The position numbers were made by a program, and so were the translations under genes. Below, one piece after another: positions 1 through 12,285 of a DNA stretch of 64,000 nt. The stretch is from the NCBI GenBank assembly GCA_019022495.1, contig JAFEKR010000001.1, forward strand, positions 8,122,001 to 8,186,000, written 5' to 3'. The notes beneath the pieces are model-generated. The model did no database searches. It worked only from the letters and a program-made list of their open reading frames with translations, and had not been told where the DNA came from. Position 1 is the first letter of the stretch; each line of letters begins with the position of its first letter. Origin of the DNA: Epichloe hybrida. Lineage: Eukaryota > Ascomycota > Sordariomycetes > Hypocreales > Clavicipitaceae.

Positions 1-1680
1 TAAAAATCATAAAGATCGCGAATAGAATATTATAACTACTAGAGGAACTTAGATTTAATTTATATAAAGTAAAGAGAAAAATAGGAGTTAATATATTCCT
101 AGCTATAGGAGATTAACTAGTGATAATTTTAATAAATATAATAATTATACTAGAAGGAGAAAGATTAAATAATAAAACTTTAGAAATAGTTAAAACTAAG
201 CTTTAGGAATAGCTAAACTCTAAATAGTATAAGGAAATTCTTACTTTAATTATTTATAGTCCTTATATAATCCTAACTAAATAATAGAAACTAGTTTAGT
301 ATTAAGCTTTAAAATATTAAATTATAGACTAAAAACTTTATTATTTAGAACTTAATAAATCCTTAGCTAAATATATAATCTCTAAAGAGGTTTTACTAAA
401 ACTTTAATAAGCTTATAATATAGTAAGGTATTTTAGCCTAACTATTATAATATAAAAGCTTTATAGGATATATTTCTAGCTAGATAAAGCAAAAGATATT
501 AAGTCTTACTATTAATCTTATCTTATTTACTAGTAAACTAGAACTAGGTTACTAAGATTAGCTCTAAAAACTATTATAATATTAGAACTATAGGCATTAG
601 TTATAATAGATTACCTTAGACCTATTACTCCTAAGGCTTAAAATAGAGACTTATATATACTAATTACTATTAACTATATAATAAGGTTTACATTAGGTTA
701 ATCCTATAATAAAGCTACTAGAGATTTAGTTACCTAGATATAGGATAAAAACTAGAGCTTTATTTTCGGTTAGCTAAGAAGAATATACTATAATAATAGA
801 TCTCACTTTAAAAATCTAAACTTTAAATTAACTATAGGGAAACATAGTATAATAGTTACTTTTAGACCTATCTCTTATCTATTTTCTATAGGGCTTACTA
901 AATAAAATATCCGCCTAGTAAAATAATAACTAATAAAGTAAGTAGTTAAAAGGGATAGAGTATTACTTAATTTATAAAACTAAGCTATTTTAAGCATTAT
1001 AGTTATTCTAAATAATTAATTTATATTAAGTATAGGGATAACTCTAGTAATATTAATATTAGGATTTAATCTATTTACTAAACACATAGGAGTTAGTAAT
1101 AATTAAGATAGGATAGACTTATTAGAATTAGAAACTAATCCTATCTTAGTCTAAGAAATAAATCTATAGCACTCTAATTTAAGAGAGAAAAGAAGGGAAT
1201 TAGTTTAAACTTAAAAGGTAAATAATAAGGAGGATTTTTCTAAGTTACTATAATAGTTTAAAGTAAGTAATCTTATATAGGAGAAAATTAATAAGGAGAA
1301 TAAGCTAAAGAGAAAGTTCTATAAGACTTAGGGAAAGCTTTTAATAATTAAGAGAAAGTTATTATTAGTATTATATAAGATTAAACCTCTAGATAGAGAA
1401 TAAGGTTAAAAGATTTATATTAATAATCTAAAGATATATATCTTACGCTAGGAAAGACTATAATCTCTAAGACTAAATATATAGGACATAGCTAACTAGG
1501 ATTTAGAGAAGGAGATATAGAATTAATAAGGGATAGAGAATAATAATTAAGAAGGTAAATAGCTTATAGTGTTTTAGAAGAATTATAGTGTTATGGTTAA
1601 TACTATCTTAAAAGAGGCTAGCCTATTAAGGTGGAGAATGGCTTAGGTAATGGTTGACCCTAATTATATAGGGCGTAGCT
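1..1680 (+). mobile_element. RIP-degraded Ty3/gypsy-type retrotransposon fragment (integrase region)
   Basis: Very AT-rich block, dense in TA dinucleotides, that stops abruptly near 1680 where ordinary composition resumes. One plus-strand frame, read through many in-frame stops, gives an integrase core. The first catalytic Asp lies in a VDYLGPI-like context (IDYLRPI, 606-623). The second acidic site is at 792-794 in YNNRSHF, where families have DNxSHF. The third is at 900-902 in GLTK-stop-N, where families have GLAERN. Exactly 35 codons separate the second and third sites, the D,D35E spacing. Downstream, a stretch resembling the 'SINxRFVxxxGxTPxxLxLGFNP' part of fungal gypsy integrases follows (about 985-1080). 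The changes fit G-to-A and C-to-T substitution, with no indel between the three sites. The element runs off the left edge; no LTR was recognised. Confidence 0.85.
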
Positions 1681-3095
1681 AGAGTACAGACTGAAGAAAT
1701 ACAACCATCATTATCCCCATCATTTTTGGTACCACTTCAGCTCCCGACTCGACTCGGTGGGGCGCAATAAGAAGAAGCACGCATGATGGCTCTCGATCCA
1801 TCTTGATCTTGTTAGTATTATTGAATGGCATAAATGCCGACAAAAACCAGCAGTTGGCGATTAAGGCGCTTTCGATGTTGTTATCCTCCAAAAACGACTG
1901 AGGTTGTCATCGTCTATTGGCCAATCAATACCCAGCTTTAAATCCAACGTCCCATACTACATACTGTCACTTCTTCATGGGCACAAAGTTGAGTGAGTAC
2001 CTCGGTCGACTTCAGTTGCATAGCCCGTGTCCCTAAGCTGCCTAGAAACTGCCCACCCTTCACGATCGGTGCATCTCTTAGAAATGATTTAGTGAGTATC
2101 TCGATCCTGTTATTGGAGCAGCGTGTTGTGTCTCCCCAGAGCAATGATGAGCTTAAGATTTAGCGGGGTCGCTTGATTGTTTGTTGGGATGAACGAAGCT
2201 GGCTTGGAGCACGGCGCCATACGACTGGCATCTGCGAGTACATGATTTCGAGACCATGCATATACCATAAACTTGGGATCGCGCGTAGAGCAGCGAGTCC
2301 TGTATGAAATTATACATCTGCGTGCCATAAAATCGCATTCTTCGTTTTGCGGCTGGGCTGGAGCACGCCCGTCTTGCTGCCACAAGGGGGGGGGGGGGGT
2401 CCAGTGGTACACCTCAGTCAGCATGCATTATTAGTAGAGGGCTGAAGTTGAGGCTGAGCTTGAGGGAGCCTGCCGGGGACGGACGACAAGTCGCGCATAA
2501 GCTTTCGTGTGCGGCAACGATGCTCCTCTTCGTCATCTGGACAAACTTCTTCCTTCTACCTCTCTCAGTGTAAGCGCGGAATGAAGCTCGAGTAATAATA
2601 TTAGCAACACTTTCCAACTCGTCCTCAACGCCCCCGGGCCAGGCAATTGGAAACCGGCCAGACTGTTTCAGCATCGCGGTCCCTGTACTTATTATCCACC
2701 TTGAACCCTCGACATTTCGGCGTTCTACTTCTGGGCACCCTGTGGACCTGCCTGGACAAGTTGAACAACTTGTTGTTGGCACAGTTGGTTCGACGGACTC
2801 TGCCTCAACCGTCTTTATCTGCACCGAACCAAGACTCCCTCGACTTCTTACTTTCTGTACCTGTTCCCAGTGCTGACAAGAAGATCCCCAAGACGCCAAT
2901 TTCGCGACCTACTTTCCTCTCGAAGACTGTTTTGCGGCAGCAAGCACTAATAGTACCAAGTCGGTTGCGCCTTTTCTCCGCCGCCGCCTCTCGGGGCCCT
3001 GTCTTTTGCCTGTCCTGTCTGTCTCTCTTGCTTCTTTCCCCACGCAGGCACTTTTTAGTTGCCGCAGAACAAGTACATAGCGACTTGTCAGAATC
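1681..3095. other. Intergenic DNA left of the small membrane-protein gene
   Basis: No credible coding exon seen. A run of 14 G lies at 2386-2399. The last few hundred bases (about 2640-3095) are pyrimidine-rich, with many CT and TC steps, as expected for the promoter and 5' leader of the plus-strand gene starting at 3096. Confidence 0.6.
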
Positions 3096-3527
3096 ATGGC
3101 TTCTACTATCGGGTCAGTTTGTCCTGCGCGAATGCTTCCCATTCATGGCCAAACTTGTGCGTGTGAACGCTCATCGTACCCAAAATTTTCCACTACGGCA
3201 TTCCTCTGAAACTTCGACCTCTTTGATGCGCTTCCGTTCTTAGCGCCCGGATACAACTTGACAACGATGAGAAACCTTTCATCTTCAATGAACTGACATC
3301 TTTGCTCTGGAATTAGGAAACTCATCCCCCTTCTTATTGCAATCATCTTCGTCTCCGCCATCGGATGGGTCCTCTACCAAGTGTACGACTCCGCTACCAA
3401 GATTCGGGACACGGCGTCTGAGCGCATGGGAAAGAACAACGTTGTCTTTACCAAGGATGGAGTGCGAGTGGGCGTCAAACATGTGCAGAACGAGAAATAT
3501 GTCGACAAACCCAGAGTTGGGTCGTAA
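3096..3527 (+). CDS. Small single-pass membrane protein, conserved in fungi, possible C-terminal frameshift
   Basis: Exons 3096-3112 and 3317-3527, joined across a 204-nt intron (GTCAGT...TTAG). The product is 75 aa. It begins MASTIGKLIP, with one hydrophobic segment at about residues 6-27 (LIPLLIAIIFVSAIGW) followed by a charged tail. It resembles a short fungal membrane-protein family of unknown function that I know only from memory. In the annotated frame the protein ends DKPRVGS. One base off, the same DNA reads QSWVVKAWNLG and runs to a stop at 3569-3571. Family members as I recall them continue with a 'TQSxxVKxWN' element, so a 1-nt deletion near 3507-3512 (real or sequencing error) may have shortened the gene. 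The start has upstream pyrimidine-rich leader sequence and a clean donor 17 nt in. No function is assigned. Confidence 0.65.
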
Positions 3528-3582
3528 AAGCTTGGAACCTCGGGCAACCCAAACCCGACGCTGACATGTAAGCCTAACAAAT

Positions 3583-3596
3583 CCCCCCCCCCCCCC
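3583..3596. repeat. (C)14 homopolymer
   Basis: A run of 14 C just downstream of the small membrane-protein gene. It is prone to sequencing and assembly length error. Confidence 0.9.
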
Positions 3597-5050
3597 AAAA
3601 TAAGAGCTCCAGGTTGCATGATAGCCTGTACAAAGTCAATCGCTCTGGAGTAGACGCTGACTGAAGGGCACAAGTAGGCACAAAAGAAAGAACTAGGATC
3701 GATGATTCTGCTAAATATATTTGTTGACCTGAAGCGACGAAACGGTTGCTGGCAATAACTTCTCGTCCTTCGAAACGACGTTGATGCGCGAACGAAGACA
3801 GTGTGTATTTTTGATGAGGTCGTGCGCCGAATCGTCTCTTAGTACGCGTTTGACCATATTCACACGGTCCTGTCGGACTCAATGAGCCACAATCGAATCA
3901 CTTCTCCCTTGAGAAAGTGTTGTCGGGGTGCAGGGAAGGGGCCCGAGGAATTCTATGAATATTATTGACACATTACTATGGATCAGGGTTTTTTTCATAT
4001 CAAGTCCTGCCTGATACCTGAGTGAAGGATCGAGCATCAACTCGTTGATTGCAGTCTAGTGTCACGGCGAAAAAGATACTGAGGCTTTTGCGATGATATA
4101 TGAAGAGCATTCTCTGGCGTCTTGAAGTCGATAGATCGTAAGAGGTTACGCTTTCCCCCCCGTCAATCCCCAAACGTACAACACTTTCAAGAAACCCATC
4201 ATATGGACATGAGAGTGCTCCAATCAAAATATCATCATGCCGCGTGTGTAACACGCGCGCACACGCACATGTACATGTACAAATACGCAACCACAACCAA
4301 GGCAATAATTGGGCGACATGACATTGCAAATATAAGCCAAAGCACCAAGATTAACCCCATAAGAACTCCGCAGCAATGCTATTACATTACAAATTGGGTG
4401 AAGTTCATTAGACCTTATCCTTTTATTCCTGGGCGAACGCACACCCACCCACCGTGTTAGGCATCGACTGCGGTGGCTGATGCATCATGTCCCGTATTTC
4501 TCTGCTGGCGCAGACGGAGAGACCGTGTCTCGCGTAATTTTTACATGTCTCGATTCAAAGGCAACACCACATGAAATCGACATGTGCGTCTCGGATGGCG
4601 CAACCAAGAAGTTCTTGATTGAGAGTGCCAGCCACAAAATCGACCACTTTCTCAAATTGCTGTTGTTGTGAAATGTTGGAACTCGAGCCACGTTTTAGAT
4701 CTCCGTTCGTCAATGTTGCCGGATTTGTTCATAGCCTTTGTGAATATGTTGATAGCTTCTTCATCCAATTTCGCTTTCTCCACCGTCTCATGTTGGGGTA
4801 CCAAGGGGCTCGCAACAAAACTCGGGGTCGGACGGGGCAGTTTTGAGGAAGGCTGCTGCAGGAAATCTTGCGTCATAGGGAATGGTCTTGCAAATAAGCC
4901 GTCGCGGCAGATGAGCATCGAAGGAATGCGGATATTTAACTGTGGGAATGTAAGTAAGATGCTCGGTTTTGGAGGGGTGGGACTGTGTTTGAGATAATGG
5001 CCAAATAGATCAAAGAAAGCTATTGGTGAACACAAAAAAGAAGGTGGCCA
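3597..5050. other. Intergenic DNA between the small membrane-protein gene and the Zn2Cys6 factor
   Basis: No confirmed gene. A minus-strand open frame at 4652-5035 (127 codons) has plausible codon use. It has no recognisable domain and could not be spliced in frame to the upstream transcription factor, so it may be 3' UTR. A purine/pyrimidine-alternating stretch (ACACGCGCGCACACGCACATGTACATGTAC) lies near 4248-4280. Confidence 0.5.
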
Positions 5051-6813
5051 TCATGTGCGCAGACGAGGACTAACCTGAGTGAGCAACAGTGCGTACCGTA
5101 CCCCGAGGTGAGTCCCAATATAATGGAGCCGACCACGAACCCAAATCCTTTGCGAATCTGTCAGGTAGTCCAGAGAGTGTATAAAACCAAGAGGCCATGT
5201 CATGAAATAACCAGATAAACCCTTTGATGAATCGTCTTCGCCGCAAGCAAAGGTTGACAGGTTCGCACGATCGAGTAGATCCATGCGTTTACAAAACCAA
5301 CCTAATTGGTAGGGCACTGAGGAGATCACGTCTGTGACAATGTCTATTGTCGTGCGAGCAGCGTTGGCGTATTCGGGGGTGGTTCTGTAGTCGACTGGGG
5401 CACAAACCCAGGCTGCACAACGAACAATAATCGAGTTCAAAATGATTCGTCCGCAACGAAGCATGTTCCAAATCGTAGCGACCCAAGTATCGTTATAAAC
5501 ATCCACTCGTCCAGGATATACTTCAGCTTTGGTGTAGTCTCCATTTGGTACGTTGTCCTCCCATGTGGCAGTTTTGCATTGGAAATAATCGGGAAGGTTC
5601 TTGCACCAGCTTGCACAAGCCTGGTCTTGCACCTGGCAGCGCCGAATGACGTCGATGATGATTTCCATGTTATCCGGAGTTCGCGGAACCGTAGTGAGAA
5701 GGCGGTTGACCTCGCATCGCAATTCCCCAACTTTGATGCAAAGTCGTTGGCATTCTGCAGCGTGCCTATCCCTCACTGCGTCTTCGATCCACCACGAGGC
5801 GTCCATGCCTGGAGCTTTTGATGTACTCATACTATGGATGATCTGAACATTTGTTAGTCACGGAGCGACCGAGGTCGAGGGTGGTGGGACGCTTGATGAA
5901 CTCAAAAAGACAATTTATAGCTTCATGCATGGGCAGCGAAGGTGGACTCACCATTTGTGTGCGGACTGCAACGAACATGTTGAGACCAACTTTCGTCCGA
6001 AGCTGCTTGCGGCCACGCGCTTTTGCGAGTTGTATAGCCCCCTCGATATGCGACCCCCAAGCTAGCATGCCCATGGTTTTCGCCGTTATGTTCTCAAATA
6101 AGCCTAATAGGAGGACTGCTGCCAGTGTGGTATCCTCTTTGGCAACCTCAGGGTCCCGAAGGGCGGCAAAAGTAGTCGATAATGCTTTCGTATATTTTCC
6201 GAGCGCCTGTTTCTCGAAGTGATTGCGATTACCTACGCCATTATTCAGAGATGCCAGTGCGCAAGCCTCGAATGCGTATTTGTAGTGAACGGGTACTTTC
6301 TCGGCCTTCAGGAGGGGGACAACAAAGTCCATGAAACCGATTAGACTACCATGCCGAGGAACCAATACATAGTTGGCGATGAAGTGACAGGCCGCATGAT
6401 CCTCCAGAGGTATTTGAGGGGTGCTTTGGACACGAGATAGCTGAGATTTGGGCGTTGTTGGCGAACAAGTCCCGCCGCTATCAGATGATGCGACAGACGA
6501 TGGTGACGCACCCCGGTCCGCCTCTCGTCCTTGCTTGTGTGTGAGTGCCTTCTTTGACGCTCTTCTTGCCCTCCTTTCTGTGGCTTGAGTCTCGTTGCGG
6601 AAAACTAAGTCGAACTCGTCCTTATATCCTGGACATATCCTCCGACTCTTGGCGCATTGATTACAGGTCGGTTTAGTCTCATCGCACTACACGGGCTTGT
6701 GGTCAATAACATAGCAACATCGAACCAAGTGCCTTGTTTCAGGAGTACTGTACCTTTATGCGGCGGGTTCTGCACATCTGGCAACCCCGCGAGGGTTTCC
6801 CGCAGTACACCAT
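5051..6813 (-). CDS. Zn2Cys6 fungal-type transcription factor
   Basis: Three exons: 6813-6754, 6686-5952, 5842-5051, with introns of 67 and 109 nt. Predicted 528 aa. The start gives MVYCGKPSRGCQMCRTRRIK. The first intron falls exactly inside the zinc cluster, and splicing completes six cysteines at residues 11, 14, 21, 28, 31 and 38 (C-x2-C-x6-C-x6-C-x2-C-x6-C), the Gal4-type binuclear cluster. The rest is mostly helical and matches the layout of regulators with a fungal-specific middle domain (PF11951-like), for example the segments FEACALASLNN and HIEGAIQLAKARG. Such proteins are nuclear DNA-binding regulators; the target genes are unknown. The C-terminus is uncertain: a donor-like GTTAGT at about 5073 could splice to an acceptor near 5018 and give a tail of similar length. 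Confidence 0.88.
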
Positions 6814-7805
6814 CGCACAGAAAAAGCACCGACAAGGTACTTGATAAACGTTCGATATTGCGCAGGTTTTCAGAAAACACATCCGTCGATGATACAATCC
6901 TTTCGACAGTCCGACCTGGGATGAGGTGGTATCAATATTTTGCAGCGCGACTGAGCCGTGACGTGATTCACAATACTCCAAACCCGAGCCAAGAATCTTA
7001 GATGTCCAGTGGCACAAGCAGAGGCTGGCGATTCCGGTGCCGGTCGACTTTGGGTGGGAGAGGTCTTACGAGACGAGCGGGGCAATTCAGTAAGGACAGA
7101 AGAAGGACAGTAATTGAGATAAGCACACTCGTCGATAATGTCGTGATCGGTCGGAGTGATGAGATGAAGAACCACACGCTAGCTCTCAAAGTGCGCTGTG
7201 CGCGCTGAGTAGGAACCAATCTTCGGGTGGGGATGGAGCTTGCTTGGTTCGTTCCACAAGACTGTAAGTGACGACGACGCTTCAGTCCCAAGTTGTTTAG
7301 AGGCAGCTGAGCAAGGTGCGAAACAGATGATTCCGGTATGCGAGTTGAATGGCAGACGGTGGGTGAAAAGGTTGAAGGAGGGTTGACGACAAGTCGAGGC
7401 AAATCGGGATGGGAGCCTGGACGCAATGTCACCACGACTTGCCAGTGGGCCAGGCCCGTCTTGTATTTGTTAATATGTATGGATGGACTCGTGGTTCCTG
7501 TCATAATAGAGGTGGCTACGGGGATGCAATCGACATGAACATGTATTATATGGGGCTTGAACTGCCAATGAAAGCAAACGAGACTAATCCGTAGAAAATA
7601 GAAAACGCGCGCTGACAAGTGGTCGACGAGTTGGGCGTGTGGGCGTGTGGGCGTGCAAGCCTGGAAGGTGCGAGGGATGGATTAGTGGATAGGAGTGGGG
7701 AGGTTGTACGAACATGTACATAGGGAACTGGAAGATTGGGGTCGGGCAACTTCTAGGACACACCAGAACATGTTCACAGAGAGGGGCGTACAAATACATA
7801 CTAGG

Positions 7806-7827
7806 CTCTCTCTCTCTCTCTCTCTCT
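7806..7827. repeat. (CT)11 microsatellite
   Basis: Eleven CT units, directly followed by two copies of TACGGAGTA at 7834 and 7848. Confidence 0.95.
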
Positions 7828-8681
7828 AGAGAATACGGAGTAGAGAGTACGGAGTACTGCGTAAAAGCCTGCCTTTGAAAGCACCCGACCCCAGAGCCTG
7901 CCTGATTGGATGCAATGATCCGCCATGCAAATCCGTAGACAGGCTGCAAAAAATGGATGGCAGCGAAATAGGCCAGATGTACTCCGTACGGAAGTAGCAG
8001 TCACGACTAACCGTTTTGTGCCTACCTTTTACGGAGTACATACGGATCCATCCGTACATGTAGCATGCATCAACCAGACTATTCGTGCTTGAGGAAGTTT
8101 TTTTTTAGTCCGCCCTGGAGAAGATTTATTAGACAAGCGATTCTATTCCATGTTCTTACAGCTGTAGATGGCCAACCCGTCCCTAATAATTTGCGTTGTC
8201 GCGGCAAGATCAGCAACGCCACAAAACAAGGAGCAGTGGTCCCGACCACTGTCGTCGTTTAAATTGGCTGGAACGGCTCACCGCGTCAAACAATTCTTCA
8301 CGATCTCTCATCTCGACGGCGGGGCTGGACGGAGGCGTGTCACCGGGCTTTGCGTGGAAAGGACCTGCATTTTGACATGTATTCCGTACATATAATTTGG
8401 GTTTGGCCTAGCTAGCACTGCCCAAGTGGGCTACCGTCACAGCCTAATACAGTGTAATGTGTGGCTGCACGCCGCTGCAGCCTTGCATCTTGCTCCTGGT
8501 ATCTCCTTCGTTTCCATCATGGGGTTGGCGGGATCCGTGCGCATCATGGGCTGCTGCTGCCCCATCCGTGCCCATCCGTTGTGTGCTGTACATAGTGCTG
8601 TGAAAAGAATTTCATTTGAGAGAAAGGAAATAATAGGGGTGGTGGTGGACTAGAGAAACGGCGCGCCCGCTTGGGATGAGT

Positions 8682-8701
8682 GAGACGAGACGAGACGAGA
8701 C
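8682..8701. repeat. (GAGAC)4 tandem repeat
   Basis: Four perfect copies of a 5-bp unit in gene-free DNA. Confidence 0.95.
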
Positions 8702-11700
8702 GAGGCTGACACTAATAAGCGTGAGCCGGTAATTGCATCACTAATAGTAAGTACGGACTACTCCGAGCCGATACTTTGAGTATCCCCTGGGTAATAGCTC
8801 TACCCTGAGACCAAGGCCATTCATTATTACGCCAAACATCGATTTTTCTTGTCTCGAGGCCATGGCCGGAAGCTTCTGTTACCGCAGCTTGCTTCGGGCA
8901 TTACATAGCAATGTTTGTTGGTGGATGCCAAACACGGCAGAAAATGGTTATGAACAACCATGAACATCTTTCGGATTGCACCCTGGCTGCCTGGCGGGTA
9001 AGGATCGTTTGCCTTTGTGACGCTTAATTATTATTACTGGAGCGGAAGGGAGCCGCATTGGTAACACGTCTTCAGCTTCCTTGACTTTGGATCTCGACGG
9101 GTCTTTCTCTAATTAAGAGGCTGTCTTCCGACACGTGGCGATGATTCCTTGCATAGCCGAGTACGAGCAGCGGACGTCGATGTTCCTCCATGAGACTACT
9201 TTCAAAAGTTGTACCAGGAGTACAGAGTAGTCTGTCCCAACGACGACGTTGCCGCCGACGTTGCCGCCGATGTGCTTGGGTGAGTGGGCCGGGGTACCAG
9301 AGAGTAGAGCAATCTACGGAGTAGTCCGTAATACATCGTACAACCCAACCAGCCCAAGTTCATAACCTTTGTGTGTCTGCACGCACTTGAATTGACCCTG
9401 CCTGGTGTGCCTGCTTCAAAGATAATAGTAAGAGGTGGTTGTCTTTGGAACAGGGCCAGATGATCAAAATGATAGTGAATCGCAGTTTTGCCGTTGGCCA
9501 ACAAGCATATTTATTACCTTTCAAGGTCTTGACAAGGATCTTCTCAAGTAGAATAGATAGTCGACTATTCATCTGCTTCTGCAATGATGAGTAGATGAAC
9601 AGCTGCGGGACATGAAGAGACATGACATTGATATAGAACTCATGCGTCGTCAGCATATATTTATATTTTTACTTTGACGCCGAACTTGCTCGCTTGACGT
9701 TCTTGCAGTACGGAGTACGAAATACGGATATGCACCCCTGGTGCTTGGACTCTGCGTCTTCTCTCTGTGCAGCCAAGTACGGATTACTCCGTAATAGACC
9801 TTCCGCTTTAGCTTCAAACAGTCTTGTCTCAATCGACCAACTGCCGGGCCCACAAATCAGGTCACATTAATAGCCATGATACTACGGATTAATATACACT
9901 CTGTAGTTCGATTCACGCCAGGATGAGACATGGCGGTAATATTCGCAGTCTTCTTTCTGGGAGAGTGTTTGACCACCAACCGATGTGCATGCTCTGCCTT
10001 GGAGCTATGTATGTATACACAATAAATCGCAAGTGTGAATGAGCGTTTCGTCGACGACGCATTGGGCTGTGATTTGAGCATCGATTCATGCATGCCCCTG
10101 AGAACTGTCTACATATTACTATACATGCATATTATGTACTTCGATAATAGGGCCTTACTAAATCAGGTCCTTCAGTTCTCCGCGAGTGCTGCGAACCCGC
10201 CTCGGCCTCGCACTGGCATGTGGAGAAACCAAGGTTTGCTTGCTGCACAGAACGGAGAGGGTAAGGGTAATTATATTACCAGCAACTTGCATTTTGGACG
10301 GGAGAGAAGGGGGGTGTGTTGTGTACCGAGGTTGCTGCTGTATTACCAAGTACATACACGCGGGTAACTTACTGCGTAGATCTAAAGAGAGATGACGGAC
10401 GGGTAATGCCGTGGAGTTTCTGGCCAACAACCCCTAACCCTGCAACAATCATGATTGATCTTCATGTCGCGATATTTATGTATGGGATCCTACCGGGCTG
10501 GTGGTCCTCAAGTCATGGGTAGCAATGTGACCTTGTTTTTTTTTTTTTTTTTTTCCCTTGCGACCGTGGGTTTGTCACTTGATGGAATCTTGTACGGATT
10601 TTACCAGGCCAAACGCTTGTTGGGACTCGGCCGAGACGTCTAGTGTGTGAGGCGGTATACATATGATATGGCAGGGCAGAACAGTTCATTGATTCCCCCT
10701 CCATTGGAGCGGAGCTAAGAATTGGTTCCAAAGATGATGATTGAAACGCACGTGGGTCAAAATTTCGTCGTTTGCGTGCATAATGCGTGTTATTATTACG
10801 CGTCGATAGAAAGGCGCAGAGGCAGGCGCAGAGGCCGGGCGGGCGGGGGAGCAGGGCTCTTTTCGTATTTCGTATTTCTCATCCCTCATCCCTCATTCCT
10901 CTCTTGACATGACGAAAGTCCACTTCGCCACCCCGCATCGCAAAGCCTGACCAGCGACGCTGAGTTGGCCTAATTGCCGAGGCTGTATGTACGGACCGTC
11001 CCCACGTAATCCGCAATTAACCTTCAGCAATTCCAGGTTGTATGTATGTAATACGGAGTAACGTACATACATCCTTTGCCCCGCATCCGATCCCAGCCCG
11101 GAAACCCGAAAACCTGTTGAACAAATTTGAAACCCTCGATTTGTCTGCCCCCCCCCTGCCCCACGGCGGCACACTATGATGATCACATTGACCAGCTTGT
11201 GCCTGCGAGGCAACAAAACAGCGTGAAAGACTTCTACTTCCGTACATACGCAATTCGTAGGCACGAGATAACAGTACATAGACAGACCACACAAGTGATC
11301 TAGGCATTACCGCTTCGGGATCACGCCAACCTCAGAAAACAAACAAGTCGGTGTCATGCAAGAACGGGCCTTTTTCGTTCATTGATGCTCCGTCCCCCGC
11401 GTCCCCCGTGCGCCACCACCAATTACCAATAAAACAAGATACATAGGCTCACTTACTCCGCAGGCCATTAGTGGCATGAATTAGCCAACGACCGAATCGA
11501 GCAATGTGGTACATGCAGTGTACGGGAAAAAAGACCTGATATAAGGTGCTGTAGATACAGTCTCACGTGTTGCCACTCATCATTGCGAACTTCAAAGCAG
11601 CAAAAACGTGCAGATTCACACGCAACATGTATCTGTAGATCGACAACCCCTGCTGACCTTTACTTAGTCCGCCAACACCGGTCTTTTGATCACACTGATG

Positions 11701-12285
11701 GACTTCGAGGCAATACGGCAGGCGCCTGTTGCAAGATAAATACACATGTAAAGACAGGCAGGCAAACATAAAACACATCATTATGACATGGGGGCTGGCT
11801 GCAAGGTCTCATTCTTGGTTTATGATGTGCCTTATCTGTTCATGGGACTCAACTCTATTGAGATATTGCACGGCACGTTGGATATCTCCACGTCGCATCG
11901 TACAAATGTTTCCTAGACCTTTTTCCCCGACCAACTCTTTTGAGCATGTGCCGGCCGCGTCACAGCCAGCACGAACGAATCCCTTCCCGCCACAGCAACA
12001 TCGCGCTGCTGTAGTAGACAACCCTTCTTCTGCAGCTCTCATCGTATCATCCAAGAAGCCAAAGAGATAAGAGACTCCAGATCTACGACTTGTAAACAAG
12101 GATAGACGTAGACGCACTGCCGTTCACTGCGTTCATGATGGGAGGCCGAGATTGCTGTTGGGGGACACTGAAATCTTCTTTTCTCTGTGCCACATCATGT
12201 TGTGTTTTCCCATGACGCAGTCCATCTGACGCGTCGCCACAGTAGGACACCTAAACTAAAACTGTCGCGCCAGCGTATCCTCCAT

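Larger units (their letters stand above)
6814..12285. other. 5.5-kb gene-poor region with simple repeats and TACGGAGTA motifs
   Basis: No open frame here showed a recognisable domain or plausible splice structure. The first few hundred bases should hold the promoter of the Zn2Cys6 gene. Repeats seen: (CT)11 at 7806-7827, (GAGAC)4 at 8682-8701, and a T run of about 18 near 10538-10555. The 9-mer TACGGAGTA or its reverse complement occurs at 7834, 7848, 7980, 8030, 9315, 9709, 9785 and 11052. Many near-matches surround these, so this is the densest stretch for the motif in the window. The part next to 12285 is the 3' flank of the exportin gene. Confidence 0.6.

Noticed and set aside
4652..5035. 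Minus-strand 127-codon frame after the Zn2Cys6 gene
   Set aside because: No domain, and no splice combination joins it in phase to the transcription factor; kept only as a note.
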